Source: Thermococcus siculi (GTDB lineage Archaea > Methanobacteriota_B > Thermococci > Thermococcales > Thermococcaceae). From it: a DNA stretch of 64,000 nucleotides. Position numbers and translations under genes: made by a program. Shown here piece after piece: positions 26,799-35,818 of this stretch. The notes below the pieces were generated by a model. That model had not been told where the DNA came from and did no database searches. It worked only from the letters and a program-made list of their open reading frames with translations. The stretch spans positions 1 through 64,000 of the forward strand of contig NZ_CP015103.1 of the NCBI RefSeq assembly GCF_002214505.1, given 5' to 3'. Each line of letters opens with the position of its first letter. Positions within the stretch are counted from its first letter, which is position 1.

Positions 26799-27587
26799 CT
26801 ACTCCCTCACCCAAAGCGCCCCGGCCATCCCGAAGTAGGTCGGGCAGGCGTAGGCGCTCCCCTTAAGCTCGACCTCAACGCGGTGCATCACGCCGAGCAT
26901 TATCAGCATCTGCCAGTAGCTGTCGGGCAGGGCCTTCCTTATCAGCTCGTCGGGGATTTTCAGCAACTCTTCGAGGCGGTCTTCGTTTATCAGCTCCATG
27001 ATGAGCCTGTCGTACTCCCCGCTCTCCCTCCTGTAGCCGTAGGGGCCATTTTCGTCGTGGGCGTGCCCGTGGTCGGCGCTGACTATCAGGGCGGCACTCT
27101 TGTCGCTCTCCTCAAGAACCTCTCCGAGCGTTTCCCCGAACTTTATCAGTGTTTCTCTGCTCAGGTTCCTGGCGGGAGTTAGAAGGACGAGCGGCTTCTT
27201 CTCGAGGAACTGGAGCGGTATGAGTTCTCCCCAGGTCAGCGGCCATCTGGAGTATTCTCCGCTCCTGCTGGCGAAGTGCAGGTCGACGACCGGGAAGCCT
27301 TCCTTCCTGGCCCTTTCGTATATCTCCTCCGCCAGTTCTCTGTCGGTCCTCCACTCTCCGGGCAGTTCGACTCCATCGAAGCCGAGCCAGGAGATGAGGT
27401 TCTCGGCCATGACTACGCCGAGGTGCTCGCTCATGCGGACGTTGTGAGGACTTATTAGAACGTAGGCGTCGACGTCTGCGAAGGCTTTCCCGATGTTCTT
27501 CAAAACCTCCGCGAGCTTTCTCGTTTCCTTATCCGGCGGATCTAGAACAGGGTTCCCGTGGGGCATGAGGCCTATTCCTGCGAGCAT
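26799..27587 (-). CDS. LigB-like extradiol dioxygenase-fold protein (DODA/MEMO superfamily)
   Basis: 262 residues. GIGLMPHGNPVLDPP at the N-terminus, LISPHNVRMSEHLG and LIVSADHGHAHDENGPYG provide the His and Asp/Glu set of the class III extradiol dioxygenase superfamily. Substrate and even dioxygenase activity are doubtful in an anaerobe; relatives include MEMO-like proteins. Monocistronic. Start ATG 27587 follows GGTGATACC. Confidence 0.8.
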   Translation of the reverse strand: MLAGIGLMPHGNPVLDPPDKETRKLAEVLKNIGKAFADVDAYVLISPHNVRMSEHLGVVMAENLISWLGFDGVELPGEWRTDRELAEEIYERARKEGFPVVDLHFASRSGEYSRWPLTWGELIPLQFLEKKPLVLLTPARNLSRETLIKFGETLGEVLEESDKSAALIVSADHGHAHDENGPYGYRRESGEYDRLIMELINEDRLEELLKIPDELIRKALPDSYWQMLIMLGVMHRVEVELKGSAYACPTYFGMAGALWVRE

Positions 27588-27626
27588 GGTATCACCGTTT
27601 CAAATAATGAAAAGAGTCTAAAAGCT

Positions 27627-28823
27627 TCATCCCCACTGCAGGGGAACCTCATAGTAGTTGCCGTTCTCGGAATATCTAGCAAAGTAGAGAACGTTGCCGT
27701 GCCAGCTGTTTATTATCACCTTAACAGCAGGTCTGTTGCTTGAAGACTGTCTGTATGTATTTACCGTTCCGGTGAAGCATATCTGGACTCCCGCCCCGGC
27801 ACATGCCGAGACTGCGGTTGAAAAGTACACCCCACCATCGTCTGATGATTCCTGGAAATACACCGTGAACTCGTCACCTGCATCTCTACTGTGGCTGTGC
27901 CTGATCAAGTTTGAGGGTATCGTTCCAGGATCGTTATCGATGTCTATTTTTGAGAACTCCACGATTTCTTGGGGGATGAGTTCGTAAACCGTCCTGCAGA
28001 TCAGATATCCGCATACATCGTACCTATAAATGCGGTACCTTACCGTGGCGTGCACTGTTTTCATTTCCCCATCAGAAGTCGGGACTGGGGCGGCATATCC
28101 AAAGGGAGTGCTGACCTTTCCAGAACGCTCCCATCTGTCAGGACTCGGCTGTTCCCATTGGGCTACGGTCTGGGAAAATGAATCAATGGCTAGGGTATCG
28201 TCTTCGTTTATTATCAGGCGCTCTTCTACCCCGGGGACGCTGTGAAGCCTGAATATTGTTACGTTCCCCATGAACATATCTCCCACTTTCACGCTAGTGG
28301 CTTGGAATTCATTTTTGGGGTTGAGGCCCTGGATTGAGGGTCCTATGTTGTCCCTGTGGAGGGGGACTTTTATGTTCACGGAAGTCAATGGTTTCTCGGG
28401 ATGGAACTCAATGAACTTGGTTCCCCAGTAGTTCTCACCCGAGACAATAATCAGTAGCTTAACCGGCCTGTAGACAGTTCTGTGCTCCCTAACAACCTTC
28501 CCGTCTTTTATTACTGTCTCTATTTTTGTGCCCTTGGGAATCCTTTGTATCTTGACTGTAGGTGCCAACATCGGTCCTTGATAGAGGATTTTGGGTTCCC
28601 CGAGAGTGTAATCCACAACCACAAGGGTGGCCCTTTGAATCTGGTGATCCATTCCCAAGTTAATTTTCGCCAGCCCCACTGGCTTTCCCTGGAGCCAGTC
28701 GAGGTATGCAGAGTACAGTGTTCCGGCGTTGTCCGGCTGGACTCCGTAGGCTGAGGGTATTACCACAGTTATCATCACTGCGACGATTACTGCAGCTACT
28801 GCAAGTTTCTTTTTACTTCTCAA
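27627..28823 (-). CDS. Secreted protein of unknown function with a TTG start
   Basis: 398 residues. Reading from TTG 28823 gives MRSKKKLAVAAVIVAVMITVV, a textbook signal peptide, and GAGGTGG lies five bases upstream. The mature part is beta-rich with few distinctive motifs (VVDYTLGEPKILYQGPM, KFIEFHPEKPLTSVNIKVP); a Cys-rich stretch VSACAGAGVQICFTG near the end may form a disulfide. No family recognised. GTG 28838 and GTG 28832 are alternatives in frame. The start region lies in a tandem duplication described separately. Confidence 0.7.
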   Translation of the reverse strand: MRSKKKLAVAAVIVAVMITVVIPSAYGVQPDNAGTLYSAYLDWLQGKPVGLAKINLGMDHQIQRATLVVVDYTLGEPKILYQGPMLAPTVKIQRIPKGTKIETVIKDGKVVREHRTVYRPVKLLIIVSGENYWGTKFIEFHPEKPLTSVNIKVPLHRDNIGPSIQGLNPKNEFQATSVKVGDMFMGNVTIFRLHSVPGVEERLIINEDDTLAIDSFSQTVAQWEQPSPDRWERSGKVSTPFGYAAPVPTSDGEMKTVHATVRYRIYRYDVCGYLICRTVYELIPQEIVEFSKIDIDNDPGTIPSNLIRHSHSRDAGDEFTVYFQESSDDGGVYFSTAVSACAGAGVQICFTGTVNTYRQSSSNRPAVKVIINSWHGNVLYFARYSENGNYYEVPLQWG

Positions 28824-28860
28824 GGGAGCCACCTCCACTCCTTCTCAAGGGAGCCACCTC
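28816..28860 (-). repeat. 20-bp direct repeat duplicating a translation-initiation site
   Basis: The sequence CTTCTCAAGGGAGCCACCTC occurs at 28816-28835 and again at 28841-28860, a 25-bp tandem period. On the coding strand each copy holds GAGGTGG, five bases, then TTG. The downstream copy starts the secreted protein. The upstream copy, shifted by one base in frame, would start an 11-codon peptide ending at TAA inside the gene's first codons. Confidence 0.8.
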
Positions 28861-28890
28861 TGTGGCTCAAGTGAGTCATTGTTTTTTATC

Positions 28891-28900
28891 TTATATAAGT
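28891..28900 (-). promoter_or_regulatory. TATA box of the secreted-protein gene at 27627
   Basis: CTTATATAAG, a palindromic TATA element, lies about 70 bases before TTG 28823. The predicted transcript start near 28870 leaves both repeat copies inside the mRNA leader. Confidence 0.55.
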
Positions 28901-28957
28901 ATTTCGCGATCTGATGTATTCAGCAACTCATCGTTACATTTTTGGCAGAATAATCTA

Positions 28958-30103
28958 CTAAAATGACACACAGTTTTCCAGCCCTTCGAGCGGACACTCC
29001 CTCGCATTACCCTGCCCTGCCGTCGCGAGTGTCTTCAACCCCGAACCGGTTAGTATCGATACGATCTTTGCTCCTTCCTCTATTCCTCCGCCTTCAACGA
29101 GCTTCTCCAGCGCGGCCACACCCGTTGCGCTCGCCGGCTGGACGAAGATGCCCTCTCCTGCCAGCTTCCTCTGGGCCTCAAGGATTTCTTCGTCGCTCAC
29201 ACTGAGGCACTTCCAGCCGAACTCGCGGAGCAGCTTCAGAACCGCGTTCCCGCTCGGAGGATACGGGTTGGCTATAGCCTTCGCTATCGTCTTCGGGTTT
29301 TCAAAGCGCCCTATCCTTTCTTTTCCTTCGCTGAAGGCCCTGCATATAGGTGAACAGCCCTCCGCCTGCACCGCTACCAGCGTTGGAATTTCCTCGATAA
29401 GCCCGCTCTCCCTAAGCTCGATGAAGCCCTTTGCTATGCCCCTGAAGAGGCCGCCGGAACTGGTCGGGATTAAGACGTAATCCGGCGTGATTTCCTCGGC
29501 TATCTCAAAGGCTATCCCCTTGTAGCCCTCTACGCGGAAGGGGTTGTCGGAGTTGATGAAATAAACCCCGAGTTTCTCCCCGAGCTTCAGGCTCTCGAAG
29601 TAGAGCCTCCCGTAGTCGCCTTTAACCCTTATCACGTCGGCGCCGTAGACGCCCACGGCCTTCAGTTTCTCGTCGCTCGCGCTCTCAGAGACGAGGATTT
29701 TAGCCTTTAAGCCAGCCCTCGCGGCGTACGCGGCGACGCTGGCCGCCATGTTTCCGGTCGAGACGGTGCCCACCGCTCCGTACCCGGCTTTGACAGCGTA
29801 GCTTACAGCTAAAAACGTCCCCCTGTCCTTGAAGCTCCAGGTGGGGTTTGCCGTTTCGTTCTTCAGGTAGAGCCTTACGCCGAGTTCCCTTCCAATCCTT
29901 GACTTAACGAGCGGGGTATCCCCCTCCCCGAGGGAAAGCTCCATTGCCGGCTCAACCGGCCAGAAGTCGTAAAACCTCTCCCAGACGGTCTTTGCTATGT
30001 ACGGCTCGCCCTCAAAAAGCTTGAACTCCACCGGTTCGCCGCACTCACACCTCTGGACCGGCTCATCGTACTCTCTGCCGCATGTTGGACACTTAAGTTT
30101 CAT
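28958..30103 (-). CDS. thrC: Threonine synthase
   Basis: 381 residues. An N-terminal zinc ribbon (CPTCGREY...CECGEPVEF) is followed by the PLP-binding NPTWSFKDRGTF with the Schiff-base Lys near residue 87, the phosphate loop VSTGNMAASVAAYAARAG and the Gly-rich SSGGLFRGIAKG. It converts O-phosphohomoserine to threonine. Other fold type II PLP enzymes are similar, but the zinc ribbon plus ELSLGEGDTPLV favours ThrC. It overlaps the end of the upstream HExxH gene by 11 bases. Confidence 0.9.
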   Translation of the reverse strand: MKLKCPTCGREYDEPVQRCECGEPVEFKLFEGEPYIAKTVWERFYDFWPVEPAMELSLGEGDTPLVKSRIGRELGVRLYLKNETANPTWSFKDRGTFLAVSYAVKAGYGAVGTVSTGNMAASVAAYAARAGLKAKILVSESASDEKLKAVGVYGADVIRVKGDYGRLYFESLKLGEKLGVYFINSDNPFRVEGYKGIAFEIAEEITPDYVLIPTSSGGLFRGIAKGFIELRESGLIEEIPTLVAVQAEGCSPICRAFSEGKERIGRFENPKTIAKAIANPYPPSGNAVLKLLREFGWKCLSVSDEEILEAQRKLAGEGIFVQPASATGVAALEKLVEGGGIEEGAKIVSILTGSGLKTLATAGQGNARECPLEGLENCVSF

Positions 30104-31193
30104 CCCCTTCCCTCCTGACGGCCTTTAGCAGGACGGTTTCTCCCTCCACCTTTATCTCCCTCTCGGCGTAGTCGTTGCCATTTGAGAGCTCTTCTAGTGC
30201 TTTTCCAAACCTCTCAGCCGCTCCTGAGTTTGAAAAAACAACCTTCCAGAGCAGGATATAACCGTCGCTCGTTTTGGCGAGCAAAAGCCTGTCGCCGAGC
30301 CATGAAGTCGAGACGTTCCATGCGCTTTCGTTGTCCAGCTTCGCCACGTCCCGGAGGAGGACGTAGACGTAGAACGCCCCCATCCTGTCGTCCCTCACAA
30401 TCTGCGAGCCGTTTGGTGGCGAGAGCGTTACGTTAGTTGGGGTAAAGTTTTCGGGGTAGAGTTCCGGCTCCATGACCTCCAGAGTGGTTCCGGGGTAACG
30501 GTGGTAGGCATCGTTCACGAGCGCCCAGTTCCCTTTATCATACAGATATTTAACGAACCTGTCCCCGAAGACGTATGGGAATATGTGCAGGTCCGTTAAA
30601 GAATCGCCGCTTAGGGATCGTATCTTGTGGATCGGGATTCCGTTCCTCTCGCAGTAGATGTCAGCAACGAGGTCGGCGTCTCCTTCCACCAGCGCCTGAA
30701 CCGCGAGGGTTCCGTCAAAGGTGTCGGCGCCGTACTTGGCGTCAAACCACTGCTTCTGGAGCACGTGGACGCTCTCGTGGGCTACGGTTCTCCTGGCGGT
30801 ATCTATATCCCCCATGAAGTTTTCCTGGATGATGTATATAGTGTTCCCAACGGTGGCCGCTATCCAGCCGGCTCTCCTCTCGTGCTCCTCCTTGATGTAC
30901 TGGTAGTCCGGCGGGAGAAGGAGGGTCATCTTGTAGACCAGCTCCTCCCGGTGGAGCCTCTCCAGGTCGGGCTTTCCTGGCTTCCACATCCCCAGCGCTT
31001 CGGCCTTCGTTATCACTATGATCTGAGGCGGTTCCTTGAACTCCAGGCCCCTTATCTCCTCGACCTGCCGGAGGATCGAGCTTACCTCGTCGAGAACGAT
31101 GCTCGGACTGGAGGTTAAGCTGGCCGCTGCATAGAGCGACAGAGCCAGAATGTCGATGAGGAGGATGGCAAGGGCCTTATCGCCGTGCTTCAT
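30093..31193 (-). CDS. Membrane-anchored HExxH metallopeptidase-like protein
   Basis: 366 residues. An N-terminal span (LAILLIDILALSLYAAASL) exposes the rest outside the cell. The zincin motif AHESVHVLQ near residue 139 is followed about 30 residues later by ALVEGDADLVA, which would give the third zinc ligand (Glu) as in gluzincin-like enzymes. I recognise no named family. It is upstream of and overlaps thrC, though no functional link is evident. Peptidase activity is inferred from the motif pair only. Confidence 0.72.
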   Translation of the reverse strand: MKHGDKALAILLIDILALSLYAAASLTSSPSIVLDEVSSILRQVEEIRGLEFKEPPQIIVITKAEALGMWKPGKPDLERLHREELVYKMTLLLPPDYQYIKEEHERRAGWIAATVGNTIYIIQENFMGDIDTARRTVAHESVHVLQKQWFDAKYGADTFDGTLAVQALVEGDADLVADIYCERNGIPIHKIRSLSGDSLTDLHIFPYVFGDRFVKYLYDKGNWALVNDAYHRYPGTTLEVMEPELYPENFTPTNVTLSPPNGSQIVRDDRMGAFYVYVLLRDVAKLDNESAWNVSTSWLGDRLLLAKTSDGYILLWKVVFSNSGAAERFGKALEELSNGNDYAEREIKVEGETVLLKAVRREGDET

Positions 31194-31247
31194 GGGAAAA
31201 CCTTCGAAAGGAAGTTAAAAAGGGCTTTGGTGCAACCTTTGATTGGT

Positions 31248-31850
31248 TCACTCATTGAACTCGACGAACTCCTCCTTCATGCCGTCCTTCGTGATGACGA
31301 CGACCTGAACCTTCCTGCTCCCGGTGTAGACGTCGCGCTTTCCTGCAGTTTTGACGGCCCTGACGGCCAGCTCCTTCGCCTCCTCGACGCTCATATCCTT
31401 CTTGAAGCCGTCTTCTAAGACCGCTATCGCGAAGGGACTGCCTGAACCTGTCGCCGTATAGTCGTCGAAGACAAGGCCACCGAGCGCGTCCAGGTTGGCC
31501 AGCGTCGGCTCGTCGACGTAGCCGCCTATGATGATCTGCACGAGGTATGGGAACCACTTGTTCTCGTTGAGGATGTTGCTGAGCAGGTTGGCCATTGCCT
31601 TTGTGCTCATCGGTCTGTTCCAGGTGAACTGATAATACCTCGCCTCCGCCTCGAGCATCCTCGCGAGCGCCTGAACGTCGCCGACGCTCCCGGCGGTGGT
31701 TATCGCTATCCTGTCGGTGATTGGGACTATCTTCCTTATGTTGAGGGTCTCGACCATGTGGTCGAGGGAAGCCTGCGTATCAGCGGCCAGAACGACGCCG
31801 TCCCTGGCCTTTATTCCCACCGTGGTGGTACCGGTCTTCTTGGTCTCCAT
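31248..31850 (-). CDS. psmB: Proteasome beta subunit
   Basis: 200 residues. A short propeptide METKKTG precedes the catalytic [21 protein letters not shown], where the first Thr of TTTVG is the N-terminal nucleophile after self-cleavage and the later Lys/Asp complete the site. [12 protein letters not shown] and [16 protein letters not shown] are typical. Thermococcales encode two beta subunits; which one this is cannot be told here. ATG 31850 follows GGGTGAGA and gives the normal short propeptide; the frame is open to 31877. Confidence 0.95.
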   Translation of the reverse strand: METKKTGTTTVGIKARDGVVLAADTQASLDHMVETLNIRKIVPITDRIAITTAGSVGDVQALARMLEAEARYYQFTWNRPMSTKAMANLLSNILNENKWFPYLVQIIIGGYVDEPTLANLDALGGLVFDDYTATGSGSPFAIAVLEDGFKKDMSVEEAKELAVRAVKTAGKRDVYTGSRKVQVVVITKDGMKEEFVEFNE

Positions 31851-31885
31851 TCTCTCACCCCTGACAGTTCTTCTCACGCCACGTT

Positions 31886-32614
31886 TTAAACCTTTGCGAG
31901 TTGGGGAAGGATTATTCTGTGGCCGTCCACCTCGGTCAGCTTCACCTTCACACCATAGACCTCCTCGAGAACCCCAGGCTCAAGCTCCCCAGGCTCGCCC
32001 TCCCAGTGCTTCCTTCCCCTGTGGAGGAGCATCAGCCTGTCCGCGTAGCGAAGGGCCAGGTTGAGGTCGTGGAGAACCGCTATGATGATCTTCTCGTTCT
32101 TGAGTTCCCTGAGGATCTCCATAACCTCAAGGGCGTGGTTTATGTCGAGGTGGCTCGTCGGCTCGTCGAGGAGTATCACCTCGCTGCCCTGGGCCAATGC
32201 CCTCGCGATGAGCGCCAGCTGGTACTCGCCGCCGGAGAGGTTGGTTACCTGCTCCCTCCTGCGCTCCCAGAGGCCGACGCGCTTCAGGGCGCTCTCAACA
32301 TCCCCCCTGGTTGCGTAAGCCCCCATCTCGACGAACTCCTCTATCGTGAAGGCGAACTCCGGGAAGGAACTCTGGGGGACGTAGGTTATCAGTTTGGCCC
32401 TTTCTTTGGGCTTCATTGTCAAAATGTTCCTCCCATCGAGCCTCACGCTCCCCTCCGGCTCCAGAATCCCGACCATCGCCTTGAGGAGGGTGCTCTTTCC
32501 CGCCCCGTTCGGCCCGATTATCGAGAACAGTTCCCCCCTCTCCGCGGTAAACCCGACGTTTCTGAGGACCTCCCGTTCTCCGTAGGAGAATGAAACCAAG
32601 ACCTCCAGCTTCAT
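31886..32614 (-). CDS. ABC transporter ATP-binding protein (FecE/BtuD type)
   Basis: 242 residues. Walker [14 protein letters not shown] near residue 35, the Q-loop VPQSSFPEF, signature [15 protein letters not shown], Walker [14 protein letters not shown] and the switch His in [10 protein letters not shown] are all intact. It powers the FecCD-type permease encoded upstream, with which it overlaps by ATGA (32611-32614). Likely cargo is a cobamide, siderophore or metal chelate. No solute-binding protein gene is adjacent. Confidence 0.95.
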   Translation of the reverse strand: MKLEVLVSFSYGEREVLRNVGFTAERGELFSIIGPNGAGKSTLLKAMVGILEPEGSVRLDGRNILTMKPKERAKLITYVPQSSFPEFAFTIEEFVEMGAYATRGDVESALKRVGLWERRREQVTNLSGGEYQLALIARALAQGSEVILLDEPTSHLDINHALEVMEILRELKNEKIIIAVLHDLNLALRYADRLMLLHRGRKHWEGEPGELEPGVLEEVYGVKVKLTEVDGHRIILPQLAKV

Positions 32615-33618
32615 GAGTACAGCTCCCCCCTCTTGTGCTTCATCAGGAGGTAGAGGAAGAAGGGCGCCCCCATGAGGGCGGTTATTATACCCACGGGAAG
32701 TTCCGTCGGCTTGGCCAGCGTTCTCGCCAGCAGATCCGCGATGACGAGGAGAACACCCCCGAAGAGTGCACTGGCGGGAGTCAGCTCCCTGTGGTTCGGC
32801 CCCAGGAGGAGCCTCATCACGTGGGGACTGACCAGTCCGATAAAGCCGATTATTCCCGCCGTTGAGACCGCGAAGGCCGTCAGGAGGGCTATCACACCGA
32901 CGAAGAGCTTCCTGTAGAGGTGCAGGTCTAAGCCCAGGGCTATGCTCTCCTCCCCGAGGAGTATAAGGTTCAGCTCGCGCCATTTCCAGATGAGGAAGCC
33001 GACGCCGAGGAGCGAAACGATGAACACCTCACCGACATCCCCCCAGTCGGAACCGTTGAACGTCCCCATGAGCCACATCCACGTCACGTGGGCCCTCTCT
33101 CCCTGGCTTATTATCAGGTACCAGGTCACTGCACTCGCCAGGAAGCCGTAGGCTATTCCCGCCAGGAGGAGGGTGTCCACAGGGACCTTCCCGTCGACCT
33201 TTGAAACTGTGTACACGATGAAAACCGAGAGGAGCGCCGAGACGAGGGCGAAGGCCCCCATGTGGGCGGGGGCATAGATCGCGGCGAGGGCTGCCCCAAT
33301 TCCGGCGCCGGCGCTCACTCCGATTATGTAGGGGTCGGCCAGGGGGTTCCTGAAGAGGGCCTGGCTTGCTACCCCTGCCGAGGCGAGGCTGAGGCCGACG
33401 AGGTAGGCCAGAAGAACCCTCGGAAGGCGGAGCTGCCAGACGATGACGAAGTAGTGGGGTTTTTCACCGGGGTTGGGGGAGTTCAGGAGGGCGGATTTTA
33501 TCCCGTAGATTATGCTCGCCGTTATGTCGCTGGGGCTTATGTTTACGGACCCCACGTAAACCCCAAGGAACAGTGCCGTCAGCGAGACGATGAGTAGCGT
33601 TGGGAGCCATTTCCTCAT
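32611..33618 (-). CDS. ABC transporter permease (FecCD/BtuC family)
   Basis: 335 residues with about ten spans. The diagnostic features are RLPRVLLAYLVGLSLASAGVASQALFRNPLADPYIIGVSAGAG split over the first spans, and GIIGFIGLVSPHVMRLLLGPNHRELTPASALFG near residue 265 for docking to the ATPase. Two permeases form the channel of cobamide/iron-chelate importers. Divergent from the secreted 646-aa protein, with an inverted repeat between the two promoters. Confidence 0.95.
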   Translation of the reverse strand: MRKWLPTLLIVSLTALFLGVYVGSVNISPSDITASIIYGIKSALLNSPNPGEKPHYFVIVWQLRLPRVLLAYLVGLSLASAGVASQALFRNPLADPYIIGVSAGAGIGAALAAIYAPAHMGAFALVSALLSVFIVYTVSKVDGKVPVDTLLLAGIAYGFLASAVTWYLIISQGERAHVTWMWLMGTFNGSDWGDVGEVFIVSLLGVGFLIWKWRELNLILLGEESIALGLDLHLYRKLFVGVIALLTAFAVSTAGIIGFIGLVSPHVMRLLLGPNHRELTPASALFGGVLLVIADLLARTLAKPTELPVGIITALMGAPFFLYLLMKHKRGELYS

Positions 33619-33640
33619 GGGGCCGGATTATTTGTCCAGA

Positions 33641-33688
33641 CGTTTAAACCTTTCGGGGTGAGGTTATCGAAAGGAAAAGATAAATAGT
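33641..33688. promoter_or_regulatory. Divergent promoters with a shared inverted repeat
   Basis: GGTTTAAAC on the minus strand (33641-33650) is the likely TATA of the importer, and AGATAAATA (33679-33688) that of the secreted protein. Between them a perfect 7-bp inverted repeat, CCTTTCG (33649-33655) and CGAAAGG (33668-33674), could let one regulator control both. Confidence 0.5.
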
Positions 33689-33717
33689 TTGGAGTGGTAT
33701 TGGTCTGGGGTGGTACC

Positions 33718-35658
33718 ATGAATAAAATCGCCGTGGTTTTCCTCTCCCTGCTGCTCTTGGTTTCAATTTTGCCCGGCGCTGAGCCGGCGGTGATAGTAAC
33801 CGGCCCGAAGTCGCCCATCATAATAGTCGGCAACCCGCCGGACGGTCTCTCTGTCCCGCCGTACTCGGAGTACACGGTCTACTTTATGGTGGCCGACGAT
33901 TTTGGAGTCCGCGCAAGCGAGGGGGGGATAAAGGCCTACTACAGGATAAACGGAGGGGACTGGCGCGAGGCGTATCTGAAAACGACCGCCGAAAACCCGG
34001 TCATCCAGTCCATCAGGGCAAGATTCTACGGTGAGGAGCAGTACTTCTACATATTCTACCGCAGGTTCACAATACCCGGGGCGGAGCCGGGGAGCAAGGT
34101 GGAGTTCAGGATAGAGGCGAGGGACGTTGAGAACCACACTTCCTACAGCCCGGTCTATACGTACTACGTCGTCAATCCCTCCGGTCCGAGGGTTCTCATA
34201 GTCGACCCATCGGTCGAGGCCCTCTCCTTCGAGCGCTCCCTCAAGTCCGTCACCATGCAGGTGAACTTCTCCCAGGCGTTCTACCACTACAACCTCTCGG
34301 ACTTTGAGGCCGTGCTGAGGCCCCTCAACAGGGGTGCCGGTAAGTTCATAGTCGAGCACCGCTGGGAGTTCCTGGCGAAGGACTACAACATCAGCGTAAT
34401 CTCCCCGGACGAGTTGCCCGAGGCTCTCGAGAAGTTCAGGCCCCAGGTTATCATCCTCTCCAACCTCTGGGTACCAGACTGGGGGCTGAGCGAGGACGAG
34501 ATGGAGGCCCTCAACGACTACCTCCACTCAACCCACGCCGGCCTGATAGTCACCGCGGGGACTCTCCTCGACACGACCAACCCCGGGCACATAGGGACTC
34601 CCGGAAACGTCAGCGTTGCCACGATGCTCCGCATGGATCCGCTCCAGCTCGCCTTGACCGCCAGGGATGCCCTCAACCTGAGTGACGTCCCGCTGATGAC
34701 CATGAACGTGAACACGGGTTACCCGCTGACTTTCCTCAGGAGGGGTCCGTTCTCCGATGGGGACCTTGAGACCAACGTCTCAACGGTCGTCGGCTGGCAG
34801 TACCTCCTTCCAAACATACCCTTCGGCATCGCAAGAAGGAGTCTCATGAAATTCGCTGACGAGAACGGACTGAGGCTTCGTGAGGTTGGGGAGGTCGTGA
34901 AGAACCTCACCGGGGCCGACTTTAACTTCTCGGTTTCCGCATCCCTGACCCTTCCAGGAATCCTCACCGGGGTTTCAGTCTCCGACGACGGCATCCTCCT
35001 TGAATACAACGGCACAGTCTCCTATGTGGCCCTCGACAGGAAGACCCTCGAGAGGATCCGGCTCCTGCACGCCGTCAGGGGGCACTACCCGGTAATGTTC
35101 GCCCGCACCACGGACTACAGCGGGGCCATACTGGCCAGCGATGGTGCCTATAGGGCGGTTTACGTCTCGTTTGAGCTTGAGGCTGGCGGGAAGGGCGAGT
35201 TTGACGTTCTGAAGAAGCTCATCGACTGGAGCATGGCCTATACCGAGCCGGAGATGCCCGAGGTGGTTATCCTGGCCAACGACATCGACTGGGGGATAAG
35301 GGGCAGGCTCCTTCAGGATCAGTTTGAGGCCTTTGGCCTGAAGGTTAAGCGCGTAACCGCCGATGAGTTCGACGCCTACAGGGAGTCGAAGATAATCGTA
35401 ATCCTCGGCGGACCTGATGCCTACAACGGCGTTGGAGCGTACGTGAGGCAGGTGCTATCACCGGACGAGCAGAGCGCGATAAGGGTCGGTCAGGAGGGCA
35501 TGTTCGCCAGGGCAGACGTCTGGAAGGACGGGCAGGTGGTCATAGTCCTGGCCGGAAAGGACCGCTGGGAGACCGGTGAGAAGGTCTCAGCGTACATGGG
35601 AGGCCTCGACTTCAGCTACGCCGAGCTGCTGACGGGGTTTGCGGCTTCGATGTCCTGA
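33718..35658 (+). CDS. Large secreted multidomain protein of unknown function
   Basis: 646 residues. The signal peptide MNKIAVVFLSLLLLVSILPGAEP leads to an N-terminal Ig-like domain, a middle alpha/beta domain resembling class I amidotransferase/ThuA-like folds (VLIVDPSVEAL, RPQVIILSNLWVPDWGLSEDEMEALNDYL, GLIVTAGTLLDT) and a C-terminal domain (VVILANDIDWGIRG, KIIVILGGPDAYNGVG, VVIVLAGKDRWET) that resembles S-layer C-terminal or cell-wall-binding repeats. Function unknown; surface location is likely. Divergent from an ABC importer that lacks a binding protein, but nothing in the sequence looks like one. Confidence 0.72.
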   Translation: MNKIAVVFLSLLLLVSILPGAEPAVIVTGPKSPIIIVGNPPDGLSVPPYSEYTVYFMVADDFGVRASEGGIKAYYRINGGDWREAYLKTTAENPVIQSIRARFYGEEQYFYIFYRRFTIPGAEPGSKVEFRIEARDVENHTSYSPVYTYYVVNPSGPRVLIVDPSVEALSFERSLKSVTMQVNFSQAFYHYNLSDFEAVLRPLNRGAGKFIVEHRWEFLAKDYNISVISPDELPEALEKFRPQVIILSNLWVPDWGLSEDEMEALNDYLHSTHAGLIVTAGTLLDTTNPGHIGTPGNVSVATMLRMDPLQLALTARDALNLSDVPLMTMNVNTGYPLTFLRRGPFSDGDLETNVSTVVGWQYLLPNIPFGIARRSLMKFADENGLRLREVGEVVKNLTGADFNFSVSASLTLPGILTGVSVSDDGILLEYNGTVSYVALDRKTLERIRLLHAVRGHYPVMFARTTDYSGAILASDGAYRAVYVSFELEAGGKGEFDVLKKLIDWSMAYTEPEMPEVVILANDIDWGIRGRLLQDQFEAFGLKVKRVTADEFDAYRESKIIVILGGPDAYNGVGAYVRQVLSPDEQSAIRVGQEGMFARADVWKDGQVVIVLAGKDRWETGEKVSAYMGGLDFSYAELLTGFAASMS

Positions 35659-35697
35659 ACCTCCCTTCTTTTCTGTTCTTTCCGGGGATTCAAGGGG

Positions 35698-35762
35698 GAG
35701 AATCAGCCAGGAATCCGGTCATCATCCCCACGGTCAGATTCGAGAGTGCTCATCACGCTGGG
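35698..35762 (-). ncRNA. C/D box sRNA guiding 2'-O-methylation, predicted target in 23S rRNA
   Basis: On the minus strand the segment reads C box GTGATGA, 12 bases, D' box CTGA, 8 bases, C' box ATGATGA, 12 bases, D box CTGA: exactly the archaeal C/D sRNA layout. The D guide CCGGATTCCTGG can pair with UCAGGAAUCCG in the 23S rRNA encoded in this window (59416-59426; 11 pairs, one G-U). The N+5 rule then puts the methyl group on the residue at 59420. The D' guide GCACTCTCGAAT finds no convincing rRNA partner here. A TATA element at 35788-35797 is at the right distance. Confidence 0.85.
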
Positions 35763-35787
35763 TGGCACCCAGTGGGAGTCCCCTCAA

Positions 35788-35797
35788 GCCTTAAAAG
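35788..35797. promoter_or_regulatory. TATA-like element possibly serving both the sRNA and rimI
   Basis: CCTTAAAAGC / its complement GCTTTTAAGG lies about 27 bases from ATG 35819 on one side and about 27 bases from the sRNA 5' end on the other. It would give rimI a leaderless mRNA, which fits the lack of a ribosome-binding site there. Confidence 0.4.
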
Positions 35798-35818
35798 CCT
35801 TGACCCGTAGTCTATAAT

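Noticed and set aside
35738-35749. rRNA target for the D' guide of the C/D sRNA
   Set aside because: The longest matches in the 16S and 23S of this window are seven bases and do not reach the D' box, so no target is claimed.
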